Positions 7,822 to 15,362 of a stretch of DNA of 26,105 nt are shown in pieces. A program made the translations under genes and the position numbers. The notes below the pieces were generated by a model that was given only the letters and a program-made list of their open reading frames with translations, was not told where the DNA came from and made no database searches. This stretch comes from Leptospirillum sp037442005 (GTDB taxonomy: Bacteria > Nitrospirota > Leptospirillia > Leptospirillales > Leptospirillaceae). The DNA is taken from NCBI GenBank assembly GCA_037442005.1, contig JBBIRA010000025.1:1-26105 (forward strand), given 5' to 3'. Each line of letters starts with the position of its first letter. Positions within the stretch are counted from its first letter, which is position 1.

Positions 7822-8301
7822 ATGAAACGGTTTTTCCTCTCACTTCCAATGGCCACAATGACTTTGGGCCTTGCACTCGGACTTCTTTCCTCCCCGAAAA
7901 TCGCAAAGGCGGAGACGGACTCCTTTATGCGGGTCACCTCCCATCACTCTTTCTCCGCCACGGTCTCAGCCATCAAGAAAGCGGTGGCAATGAACAAAAT
8001 GATGATCGTCGGCGAGATCAACCAGAAAAAAGTTCTGGCGATGAACGGGCTTCGGCTCAAGGGGGCCGATACGCTCTTTATCGGCAATCCCGTTATGGCA
8101 AAAAAAATGTTCACCATGAACCCGGCCGCCGGCGCGGCGGTTCCTGTCCGCCTGTACATCTGGGTAACCCGGGACGGGAAGACGGAAATCGGCTATTTCA
8201 AACCCTCGTCGCTTCTTGGTTCAGTTGATCCCCATCTGGCCATGGGCGGACAGATGCTGGACAACACGCTGGACAAGCTTGTCCACATGGTCGCGCAGTA
8301 A
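7822..8301 (+). CDS. secreted DUF302 family protein
   Basis: A 159-residue protein with a signal peptide (charged MKR, hydrophobic core to about residue 25, AKA cleavage motif before Glu). The mature part is a DUF302 domain: FMRVTSHHSFSATVSAIKKA, then MMIVGEINQKKVLAMNGL, and a central LFIGNPVMAKKMF. DUF302 proteins are small periplasmic or membrane-facing alpha/beta proteins without an assigned biochemical activity, common in acidophiles and sulfur/iron oxidisers. An AGGAGG about 5 bases before the ATG is a strong ribosome site and decides the start over the longer overlapping frame. The membrane-protein gene 8 bases downstream is probably in the same transcript. Confidence 0.8.
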   Translation: MKRFFLSLPMATMTLGLALGLLSSPKIAKAETDSFMRVTSHHSFSATVSAIKKAVAMNKMMIVGEINQKKVLAMNGLRLKGADTLFIGNPVMAKKMFTMNPAAGAAVPVRLYIWVTRDGKTEIGYFKPSSLLGSVDPHLAMGGQMLDNTLDKLVHMVAQ

Positions 8302-8309
8302 TCTCTCTC

Positions 8310-9002
8310 ATGAAAACGGGGCCCTCTCTAAAATCCCGAACGCTTTCAGCAGGTGAACGGGGATCGACCCTTGCGGCGGTGTTCCTGGCCGCAGGGTCGG
8401 GCCCTTTACTCCTTGTGGCGGCCGATGCCGGATACGGAAGTCTTCACGACCTGGGTCTCTGGATTCTCCTGCCTTCTATTATTGTCCTGATCCTCATCGC
8501 CTTCTGGTCGGCCCATCGCAGGTGGACACGCCTGACGGCGGGGCTCAAGGCCAGCTTGACGATCGGTATTCTCGCGACACTCGGACTCGATGTTGTCCGG
8601 GAAGTCGGGTTTCGCCTGTTTCATACGATGCCGGGAGACATTTCGATGCTGATCGGTGTGCTGCTGACGGACCGATTCATGCAGGGCCCCGATCCGTTCT
8701 CCAATGGTCTGGGAGAACTGGACCACCTCTGGAATGGGGTGACCCTGGCAGCTGTCTTCATCCTGATCTTCGGCCGTCAAAAGCATTGGGTCGCCCTTGT
8801 TTATGCTCTTCTTGTCGCGATCGGATTCATGACGAGTCCGGTGGTTGACGCCATCGGAGTGGGCCTGTTTGGAAAAGACTTTGGCCCCGGTTTTGCCCTG
8901 ACGGTCATTCTTGCCCATCTTGTTTTCGGATTGATTCTGGGAACCCTCTCCCGTCGTGTCCCGGGTATCGGAGGGCCATTGTGGAAGAGATTCCCGGAAT
9001 AG
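8310..9002 (+). CDS. polytopic membrane protein of unknown function
   Basis: A 230-residue protein with about six hydrophobic segments (about residues 20-40, 48-66, 80-96, 145-160, 164-184 and 196-216). A polar loop with DRFMQGPDPFSNGLGELDH lies between the third and fourth. No catalytic motif is visible and I do not recognise the family; the Asp/His-containing loop between helices could bind a metal or cofactor, which is speculation. It starts 8 bases after the DUF302 stop with no clear Shine-Dalgarno, so translation probably depends on coupling to that gene. Confidence 0.65.
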   Translation: MKTGPSLKSRTLSAGERGSTLAAVFLAAGSGPLLLVAADAGYGSLHDLGLWILLPSIIVLILIAFWSAHRRWTRLTAGLKASLTIGILATLGLDVVREVGFRLFHTMPGDISMLIGVLLTDRFMQGPDPFSNGLGELDHLWNGVTLAAVFILIFGRQKHWVALVYALLVAIGFMTSPVVDAIGVGLFGKDFGPGFALTVILAHLVFGLILGTLSRRVPGIGGPLWKRFPE

Positions 9003-9100
9003 ATCCCCTAAAAAACCAACGAATTCACCAGACCATCCCGCTCTTTCACCACAAGACGATAAAACCCCATGGCACCCCGATAGAAATCAAAACACAATCA

Positions 9101-9112
9101 ATGAATATTCAT
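9101..9112. promoter_or_regulatory. 12-bp perfect palindrome, candidate operator
   Basis: ATGAATATTCAT reads the same on both strands. It lies in the 258-base gap before the outer-membrane protein gene, about 150 bases from its start. It may be a binding site for a dimeric regulator, but no second copy was noticed. Confidence 0.25.
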
Positions 9113-9170
9113 CGTCCATGGTTCAACCCCCGGGACGACCGGACCCGCTTAATGGTAGACTGATCGTAAA

Positions 9171-9188
9171 GATCTCCGGAAGGAGATC
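9171..9188. repeat. 7-bp stem-loop upstream of the outer-membrane protein gene
   Basis: GATCTCC (9171-9177) and GGAGATC (9182-9188) flank the tetraloop GGAA. It is about 70 bases before the ATG at 9261 and could be in the 5' leader of that transcript. No U-run follows. Confidence 0.4.
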
Positions 9189-9260
9189 GGACCGTTGCCT
9201 TCTCCTCCGGTCCGGATCTCTATCCCAGAACAACAGAAAAGGAAAATCGATCGAGGAGAG

Positions 9261-10154
9261 ATGATCAGGAACAGTTCAGATACAAAGGTCCGTTCTGCAA
9301 AACCGACAGACCATTTTTTCTTTTTCCGGTTTTTCCGGTCTGTCCGGTTTTGCCACCCCCTGTCCTTTCTCCTGAGAGAAACCCTTCCGTCCCTCCCCCC
9401 TCTTTTGCGGCCATGGTGGCTTTTTGTGTTGATTTTTTTCGGGGTATTGCCGAATATCACACCCGCATTGGCGGATACCGCTCCCGTTTTTGAGGTATCA
9501 GGAGGAGAGATGGTTTTTACCCAGCGCGCCAGTTTTTACGATGCCGAAGTGGGAGCGCTTCTTCCCTTGTCCAATGGTGGCAAAGGATCGGAGCCGGACT
9601 GGCTGCATGTTTTTATAGCGGGAAACATCATCTCCTTCGATCAGCCGGCAACGGGATTGACTCCTGGCATCAATGGAATCACGGATCAGGCGTATGTGGG
9701 GGCGATCCCCGCAGTCGGGCTCAGGATCCCGACGGATTGGGGGTTCTGGGAAGGAGATGTGGGAGCGGTTTTTTTCAACGTTGACCAGACCCTGACCCCG
9801 GTCGAGTCCCTGTTCGGAGTCTATCTTCAGACAGAACTTTACCTCGACAAAGTCGGACCGGGAAGTCTTGACCTGTTTGCGAGCTATATCGGGGAGATCA
9901 ATTACCTCTATGGTATGGGGCGTTACATGCTTGAGATCGGACAGACAAAAGCCGGTACCACCACTTTTTACGCCGGCCCTGAAGCCATCGCGCAGGGAAA
10001 CAACACTTACACGGCACTACAGGGAGGAGGAGTACTCGCGGCAGAAATCCGGCCACTCCATACCATCCTGACGATTGAAGCCGGTCTGCTCAATTCTTCC
10101 GTCTGGCCGGGAATGGGGGGATACGAGGGGGTGTCTTTTTATTTTTCTTACTGA
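9261..10154 (+). CDS. predicted outer-membrane beta-barrel protein, BcsS-like
   Basis: A 297-residue protein with an unusually long basic N-terminus before the hydrophobic core of a signal peptide (RPWWLFVLIFFGVLPNITPALA, then Asp, about residues 50-72). The rest is a chain of amphipathic beta strands ending in the aromatic terminus SFYFSY, typical of outer-membrane barrels. The segments FYAGPEAIAQGNNTY and LQGGGVLAAEIR recall the BcsS/cellulose-biosynthesis-associated family (PF17036), though no cellulose synthase gene is near. The start is the ATG at 9261 with GGAG only 2-3 bases upstream, an awkward spacing; a TTG nearer the signal core is an alternative. The frame also continues up to 9195. 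Confidence 0.6.
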   Translation: MIRNSSDTKVRSAKPTDHFFFFRFFRSVRFCHPLSFLLRETLPSLPPLLRPWWLFVLIFFGVLPNITPALADTAPVFEVSGGEMVFTQRASFYDAEVGALLPLSNGGKGSEPDWLHVFIAGNIISFDQPATGLTPGINGITDQAYVGAIPAVGLRIPTDWGFWEGDVGAVFFNVDQTLTPVESLFGVYLQTELYLDKVGPGSLDLFASYIGEINYLYGMGRYMLEIGQTKAGTTTFYAGPEAIAQGNNTYTALQGGGVLAAEIRPLHTILTIEAGLLNSSVWPGMGGYEGVSFYFSY

Positions 10155-10204
10155 TGCTTGACTCCCCTCCGGCATTCGATCAACAACCGGACTTATCCGG
10201 ATAA

Positions 10205-10249
10205 CAAAAAAGAAGGGGAATACCGGATTCAACGCCCGATATTCCCTTC
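10205..10249 (-). terminator. rho-independent terminator of the leftward His/Pro-rich gene
   Basis: Read leftward, TATTCCCTTC-complementary arms (10240-10249 with 10212-10222, one bulged base) form a stem of about 10 bp and are followed directly by a T-rich run (complement of 10206-10211). It lies about 30 bases past the leftward stop at 10282 and may also shield the rightward gene that ends at 10154. Confidence 0.65.
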
Positions 10250-10281
10250 GATTCCGCTCAGAGGCTCCGGCTCCTGACTTT

Positions 10282-10671
10282 TTAAGGAACTGGTGAAACA
10301 GGCGGGCTGGAAACCTGTCCGGGATTTTCCTGTCCTGTAGCAACGTCAGAGACGCTATCCCCATGCTCCCGTGCCACACCCGATAATTTCTGGCCGGTCA
10401 TTCCTGACTGGGCATCTTTCGAAATCTTGCTCCCCTGGCTACTGGCGACAGAGGCAACGTTCTGACCAAAAGTGGCCGCCGTCGGACTCATGTGTGTCAT
10501 TCCCAGATTGGCCGCTCCCCCTGCATGAGGATGCACCACAGGGTGGACCTGGGGATGGACCGCAGGCGACATTCCACCCGGATGGGCCATGGCGATTCCG
10601 GGGAGTGACAGGCCCAGAAAGAGTCCCGCCATCATGGTTCCCGTCAAGCGGATTGCGATTTCTGTCTTCAT
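10282..10671 (-). CDS. small secreted His/Pro-rich protein
   Basis: A 129-residue protein with a clear signal peptide (MKTEIAIRLTGTMMAGLFLG, cleavage after AMA). A short segment rich in His-Pro pairs follows (HPQVHPVVHPHAGG, about residues 37-52), then a Ser/Gly/Gln-rich, probably disordered tail ending in SPPVSPVP. No domain is recognised. The His cluster could bind copper, zinc or nickel in the periplasm, which is inference. The ATG at 10671 has AAGGAGG about 6 bases upstream; a longer in-frame start at 10713 would bury that site. It is divergent from the MerA-like operon across about 430 bases. Confidence 0.7.
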   Translation of the reverse strand: MKTEIAIRLTGTMMAGLFLGLSLPGIAMAHPGGMSPAVHPQVHPVVHPHAGGAANLGMTHMSPTAATFGQNVASVASSQGSKISKDAQSGMTGQKLSGVAREHGDSVSDVATGQENPGQVSSPPVSPVP

Positions 10672-11099
10672 CGTTGAACCTCCTTCCTTTGTATCTGCTG
10701 CCTGTTTCCGCATTTTCCGTTCTTTTATTCTTTTCTGCGGTTCCGGGCTTCTTTTGCCAGTATTGAAAAATCACCGCTTGAGTCAATTTTACCCCCTCGA
10801 TGAAGTGGGGACAAGGGCGAACACTGTGTGTTCCATCACACGGGAACAACCGTTCTCAGGGTATCTCTCACCTCCCCCACTCAAGAAACAGATCAACGGA
10901 AAACAACACAGGATCTTTCTTTCTTGATCCATCGAAACACGTTGCCATTTCAGAACCAGGTCCCTTGCGCTGCCTCCCTCTTTCCCCCCTGTCAGGAATC
11001 AGACACTTCTTCGACTACCTCTCAGGATCCTTTAAACAAGACTTTCCGTTTCCGAAACAATCGAACTGGATCCTGGAAAAAAAGAAGAAGGAAAAATCA
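10672..11099. other. divergent promoter region
   Basis: About 430 bases between the leftward His/Pro-rich gene and the rightward MerA-like operon. It should hold the promoters of both. A loose inverted repeat, GTTCC (10830-10834) with GGAAC (10843-10847), lies in the middle. The last 30 bases before the ATG at 11100 are purine-rich and contain the ribosome site AGAAGGA. ORFs that run through this stretch have poor protein character. Confidence 0.4.
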
Positions 11100-12551
11100 A
11101 TGGCTGAGATTGTCAAACCGGATCTGTGTGTCATCGGTGGAGGGGCAGGAGGGCTTGTCGTGGCCGCGGGAGGTGCCGCGCTTGGCGCAAGAGTTCTTCT
11201 CGTCGAACGAAAGCGTCTGGGGGGAGATTGCCTGTACTACGGATGTGTTCCGAGCAAATCCCTCCTCAAGGTAGCCCGTACCGTTCAGACCATCAGGGAT
11301 GCCGGGATGTTCGGACTTTGCCCGAGTCCCCTTTCCGATCTCCATGCCGCCGGGTTGAAGTACGCGAAGGAGATCATCCGCGAACTCGAACCCCACGACA
11401 GCCCCGAACGGTTCGAACAGATGGGCGTTCGGGTCCTGCGTGGAGAAGGAGCATTCACCCGGCCGGACTCCTTTGAAGTGGCGAACCTTACGATCCGGGC
11501 CCGGAAGTTCGTCATCGCGACCGGATCACGTCCTTATATCCCTGACATCCCCGGACTGGAGGCGACCCCTTACCTGACAAACGAAACCATTTTTGATGCC
11601 GGATATCCCATCGACAAACTTCTCGTTCTGGGAGGCGGCCCGATTTCCTCCGAGCTTTCACAGGCCTTTGTCCGCCTGGGTGTTCCGGTCACCGTCATTC
11701 TCCGGGGAAACCGTATTCTCAGAGGTGAAGATCCGGCAATGGCCGAAGTTGTCAAACGACAACTCGAGAAAGAGGGTGTGAAATACCTCACTGGGCAAAA
11801 GATCTTGCGCATGGAAAAATCCTCCTCTGGCGTCAAGGTCCTGCTCGAGGATCCCGGTGGGCAGCAGAGCTGGACCGAAGGAAGCCATCTTCTCGTGGCC
11901 ACCGGTCGTTCTCCTAACCTCTCCGGACTGGGGCTTTCACCCGCCGGTGTGGCGATGAAAGAGGACCGGCTTGTCCTCGACAGATTTCTCCGGACGACGA
12001 ATCGGCGCATTTATGCTTGTGGCGATGCCGCCGGCCCCCATCATTTTACCCACATGGCGGAACATCAAGCATCCGTCGTCCTGAAAAATGCGCTCTTTCA
12101 TCTCTTCTCCCGGCCGGAGGACCGGATCGTTCCGCGATGCACCTTTACCGATCCGGAACTTGCCTCTGTCGGGCTCACCGAACAGGAAGCCCTTCGGCAG
12201 AACATCCCTCATAAACGGATCCGGGTGTCGTTCAAGGACAATGACCGCGCCATGATTGACGGGGAGAGCGACGGGTGGGCCCAGGCCATTACGGATCCAA
12301 AAGGGCGGCTTTTGGGTAGTTCCATCGTCGGACCCCATGCCGGGGAACTGATCCATGAACTGCATCTGGCCATCCGTCAAAAGATGAAACTGTCTGATCT
12401 CGCCGGAGTCATCCATATTTACCCCACCCTCTCCCAGATCCACAAACGCCTGGCGCAGGAACACCTGAAAACATCCTTGACGCCGGGTCGCCTGCGGCTT
12501 ATCAAAATCCTTTTTGGGCTGAGAGGTTCTTGGGATGGATCGTTGCCATGA
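11100..12551 (+). CDS. MerA-like FAD/NAD(P) disulfide oxidoreductase (not mercuric reductase proper)
   Basis: A 483-residue class I flavoprotein disulfide reductase. The FAD-binding GGGAGG motif is at residues 13-18, and the redox disulfide C44-x4-C49 sits in LGGDCLYYGCVPSKSLL. The second dinucleotide motif is in LVLGGGPISSELSQAF, and the late FAD motif IYACGDAAG and dimerisation domain with IYPTLSQIHKR follow. Unlike true MerA it has no N-terminal HMA domain and no C-terminal Cys-Cys pair (the end is GSWDGSLP), so Hg(II) reduction is unlikely. Relatives annotated 'mercuric reductase' are often fused to or beside TVP38/TMEM64 proteins, exactly as here, suggesting a membrane-linked thiol-redox role. 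ATG 11100 is preferred with AAGGA upstream; the open frame extends further but has no family match. Confidence 0.85.
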   Translation: MAEIVKPDLCVIGGGAGGLVVAAGGAALGARVLLVERKRLGGDCLYYGCVPSKSLLKVARTVQTIRDAGMFGLCPSPLSDLHAAGLKYAKEIIRELEPHDSPERFEQMGVRVLRGEGAFTRPDSFEVANLTIRARKFVIATGSRPYIPDIPGLEATPYLTNETIFDAGYPIDKLLVLGGGPISSELSQAFVRLGVPVTVILRGNRILRGEDPAMAEVVKRQLEKEGVKYLTGQKILRMEKSSSGVKVLLEDPGGQQSWTEGSHLLVATGRSPNLSGLGLSPAGVAMKEDRLVLDRFLRTTNRRIYACGDAAGPHHFTHMAEHQASVVLKNALFHLFSRPEDRIVPRCTFTDPELASVGLTEQEALRQNIPHKRIRVSFKDNDRAMIDGESDGWAQAITDPKGRLLGSSIVGPHAGELIHELHLAIRQKMKLSDLAGVIHIYPTLSQIHKRLAQEHLKTSLTPGRLRLIKILFGLRGSWDGSLP

Positions 12552-13261
12552 GGAACAACGTTGACTGGAAAAAGGTTCCGTTGAAAAAAGGAATCCTGAT
12601 TGTTTTAGCGACGGGCGGCGGTCTTCTGTGGTTTTTTTTCCGGCAGGATCTCTCCACGGCCGCCCTCGAACAACACAAAGAGGTTCTGCTCTCGTTTGCC
12701 CGGACCCATTCGGTCGAAGCCTGGCTGGGATGGGGGGTGCTTTATTGGATGGTGACCGCCACAGGTCTTCCCGGTGCGGTGTTTTTCTCCCTTATGAGCG
12801 GTTTTCTATTTGGTCCTGTCGGTGGAATGGCCCTTGACCTGACCTTCGCCTCCCTCGGTGCCACCACGGCGCTTCTCCTCTTTCGCCAAGTCATCCTGTC
12901 CCGGATCCGGGGAAAGATAAAGGAGACTCCCCACTTCAAACCGATTCTCGAAGGATTTTCAAAAAACGGTTTGAGCTACCTTCTATTTCTTCGCCTCGTG
13001 CCCCTCTTTCCCTTCTGGATCGTGAATGTTGCCCTTTCTCTCACGGAGATCCGTCCCATGATCTTTTTGGGAGGAACGATCATCGGCATGATTCCGGCTT
13101 CCGCCCTGATCACGCGACTCGGATATTCCTTCCGGACTCAATTGCAGGCCCCGCCGTTTCTGACCGGGGAACAGAAACTATTGCTCGGGCTGCTTGGCAT
13201 CCTGGCCCTCTTGCCGGTTGCGATCCGGCGCTTTTCCCGTATGACTGGAGAGGGAACATGA
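12530..13261 (+). CDS. TVP38/TMEM64 family membrane protein
   Basis: A 243-residue protein of the TVP38/TMEM64 (SNARE-associated/VTT, DedA-related) group. The core contains the re-entrant signature GLPGAVFFSLMSGFLFGPVGG (about residues 78-98), and a second half includes LRLVPLFPFWIVNVALS and GTIIGMIPASALI; four to six membrane segments are visible. DedA-type proteins act as lipid or small-molecule transporters or scramblases. Two starts are possible: ATG 12530 with GAGAGG 7 bases upstream, or ATG 12548, which forms an ATGA overlap with the upstream stop. The close linkage to the MerA-like reductase is a recurrent pairing (fused in some cyanobacteria, from recall). It is 4-bp overlapped with the following PiT gene. 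Confidence 0.8.
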   Translation: MGWIVAMRNNVDWKKVPLKKGILIVLATGGGLLWFFFRQDLSTAALEQHKEVLLSFARTHSVEAWLGWGVLYWMVTATGLPGAVFFSLMSGFLFGPVGGMALDLTFASLGATTALLLFRQVILSRIRGKIKETPHFKPILEGFSKNGLSYLLFLRLVPLFPFWIVNVALSLTEIRPMIFLGGTIIGMIPASALITRLGYSFRTQLQAPPFLTGEQKLLLGLLGILALLPVAIRRFSRMTGEGT

Positions 13262-14328
13262 CGCTCGTTCTCATGACTGCCCTGATTGCTTTTCTTGCTT
13301 TCTCGAACGGTGCCAACGATGTGTCGAAAGGGGTTGCGACCCTGTTCGGAAGCGGGGTGACCCGGAGCCGGTGGGCCCTCCTCTGGGGAATGGCGGGGAA
13401 TGTCTCGGGGGGACTGATGGCTATACTTCTCGGAGGGGCTCTCGCGCGGACGTTTGGCGGTGGACTTCTTGCTCCCGGGTTTGATGAAACGCCTCATTTC
13501 ATGATGGCTGTCATCCTGGGGGCCTCCTTATGGGTCTTCCTCTCGACATGGACCGGCTGGCCTGTTTCCACCACACACGCCCTCATCGGAGCCATGATGG
13601 GATCTGCGATCGTCCTTTCAGGCTCAGGCTCCTTCAAATGGAACGCTCTCTGGGGAAAAGCGATCATTCCCCTTCTGGTGAGCCCTTTTCTTGCCATGGG
13701 ATTTGCATTCGTCTTCTCGGCAATCCGGCGAATTCTTGTTAAAACCCGGCCACTGATTCTCCTTTCAGGTCGAACCGTCCTGACGGACAAAGAATCGGAG
13801 TGTCCTGTTGAACAGTCCGTCAGGAACCCATGGACCGGGGAACGGATCCTGAAAAGCCTCCACTGGATGAGTGCTGGAGTGACCAGTTTTGCCAGAGGAG
13901 CCAACGATGTTCCCAAAATGGCCGCCCTTCTCATCGTGGCCTTTGCCGGCTCCTCTCCTCCAGCGGCCACGCAAAGGACCTTTGTGTTTTCAATGATCCT
14001 GGTGTCGGTCTCGATGGGGATCGGGGGGATCTGGAAGGGGCTCAGAATACTCACAGTCCTTTCCCACCGGGTCGCTCCGCTCACACCTTCGACAGGAATG
14101 ATCGCGAATCTGTCGACTGCGATCCCCACTCTTCTGGCCTCTACACTCGGAATCCCCGTTTCGACGACCCATGTCAGTGCCGGCGCCCTGTTCGGAATCC
14201 GACTTCTCTCCGGAAGAGACGGCCCCGAACACGACGCGCTCCGGAGCATCGTCGGGGCGTGGCTCGTGACGCTTCCGTTTTCGGCCCTGATCTCAGCCGT
14301 TTTCACGGTCGCCTTTTCGTTTTTTTAA
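13258..14328 (+). CDS. PiT family inorganic phosphate transporter
   Basis: A 356-residue inner-membrane permease with the duplicated PiT signatures. SNGANDVSKG is near residue 17 with VSTTHALIGAMMG near 103; RGANDVPKM is near 216 with VSTTHVSAGALFG near 305. About ten hydrophobic segments are present, with a hydrophilic central loop of about 45 residues (residues 160-205). PiT proteins carry metal-phosphate complexes in symport with protons or sodium and let arsenate through. Its ATG at 13258 overlaps the TVP38 stop (ATGA). The position in an arsenic operon suggests a role in restoring phosphate uptake under arsenate stress or in moving an arsenical. The reported neighbour pattern is inference. 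Confidence 0.9.
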   Translation: MTLVLMTALIAFLAFSNGANDVSKGVATLFGSGVTRSRWALLWGMAGNVSGGLMAILLGGALARTFGGGLLAPGFDETPHFMMAVILGASLWVFLSTWTGWPVSTTHALIGAMMGSAIVLSGSGSFKWNALWGKAIIPLLVSPFLAMGFAFVFSAIRRILVKTRPLILLSGRTVLTDKESECPVEQSVRNPWTGERILKSLHWMSAGVTSFARGANDVPKMAALLIVAFAGSSPPAATQRTFVFSMILVSVSMGIGGIWKGLRILTVLSHRVAPLTPSTGMIANLSTAIPTLLASTLGIPVSTTHVSAGALFGIRLLSGRDGPEHDALRSIVGAWLVTLPFSALISAVFTVAFSFF

Positions 14329-14360
14329 ACCCTATGGAGCCCCAATCAAAGGAGTTCATC

Positions 14361-15362
14361 ATGAATCCCATTCTCTTCGAATCTCCCGCCGTCTTCACCA
14401 TCCGTGCACCATTTCCCGAAGTGAAGAGGCAAGCAACTACCACGCTCCAGCTCAATCTGGGGTACCTCTGCAACCAGAAGTGTCATCACTGCCATGTCGC
14501 TGCGGGGCCCATGAGAACGGAAATCATGTCCGGAGAAACCATTGATGCCATTTTTGGTTTTCTGAACAAATCACAGATCCGTCAGATTGACCTGACCGGA
14601 GGGGCACCGGAGATGAACCCGCATTTCCGCTCTCTCGTAGAGAGAGCCCGTTCTCTGGGGGTCCGGGTGACAGACCGGTGTAACCTGACGGTCTTAGGTC
14701 TTCCTGAACAGCGAACTCTGCCGGAATTCCTTGCACGCCACCAGGTGGAGATCACCGCCTCTCTCCCTTGTTACCAGAAAGACAATGTCGACGGACAGCG
14801 GGGAGAAGGGGTTTTTGAGGCAAGTATTCAGGCCTTACAGACACTCAATCTATTGGGATACGGAAGAGAAGGCTCGGGGTTGATCCTGAACCTTGTCTAT
14901 AACCCCTCGGGCCCGGTTCTCCCGCCCCCCCAGAAAGAACTGGAAGAGCAATACCGGGAAGAACTCCGGAAAAACAATGGCATCGTGTTCAATCAGCTTT
15001 TTGTCGTGACCAACATGCCGATCCGTCGTTTTCGGGATCAACTCACCCGGATGGGTCAGCTCAAGCCCTATCTGGAACTTCTCCGAAACTCTTTTCTTGA
15101 AGACAACATGGAGAAGCTGATGTGCCGGAATCTCATCAGTGTGGATTGGGAAGGATTTTGCTACGACTGCGATTTCAACCAGATGCTGGACCTTCCCTTA
15201 GGCGCAGGGAGGGGACGAAGAATCCACATTTCCGAACTCGAAGCCCTTCGCGAAAACGGTGCTCCCGTCCGGACCGCGGATCATTGCTTCGGCTGCACCG
15301 CCGGACAGGGAAGCAGTTGCGGCGGTGCATTATCAACCATGAGAGGAGAAGCAGACGCATGA
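14361..15362 (+). CDS. arsS: arsenosugar biosynthesis radical SAM protein ArsS
   Basis: A 333-residue radical SAM enzyme. The iron-sulfur cluster motif C37-x3-C41-x2-C44 is in LGYLCNQKCHHCHVAAGP, with the GGAPEMNP motif for SAM binding around residue 75. The C-terminal DUF3641-type part carries further cysteines in WEGFCYDCDFNQMLDLPL and in DHCFGCTAGQGSSCGG, possibly an auxiliary cluster. ArsS proteins are proposed to join a 5'-deoxyadenosyl (ribosyl) group to dimethylated arsenic on the way to arsenosugars. ATG 14361 has AAAGGAG about 6 bases upstream; a longer open frame in the PiT coding region is a shadow. The stop overlaps the arsM ATG (ATGA). The gene order arsS-arsM is typical of arsenosugar clusters. 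Confidence 0.9.
   Translation: MNPILFESPAVFTIRAPFPEVKRQATTTLQLNLGYLCNQKCHHCHVAAGPMRTEIMSGETIDAIFGFLNKSQIRQIDLTGGAPEMNPHFRSLVERARSLGVRVTDRCNLTVLGLPEQRTLPEFLARHQVEITASLPCYQKDNVDGQRGEGVFEASIQALQTLNLLGYGREGSGLILNLVYNPSGPVLPPPQKELEEQYREELRKNNGIVFNQLFVVTNMPIRRFRDQLTRMGQLKPYLELLRNSFLEDNMEKLMCRNLISVDWEGFCYDCDFNQMLDLPLGAGRGRRIHISELEALRENGAPVRTADHCFGCTAGQGSSCGGALSTMRGEADA

Noticed and set aside
7575..8228. 217-codon rightward frame overlapping the DUF302 gene
   Set aside because: The DUF302 frame has signal peptide, ribosome site and family match; this frame has none.
10800..11099. In-frame upstream extension of the MerA-like gene
   Set aside because: No FAD-family similarity, and the ATG at 11100 with its ribosome site fits the family's N-terminus.
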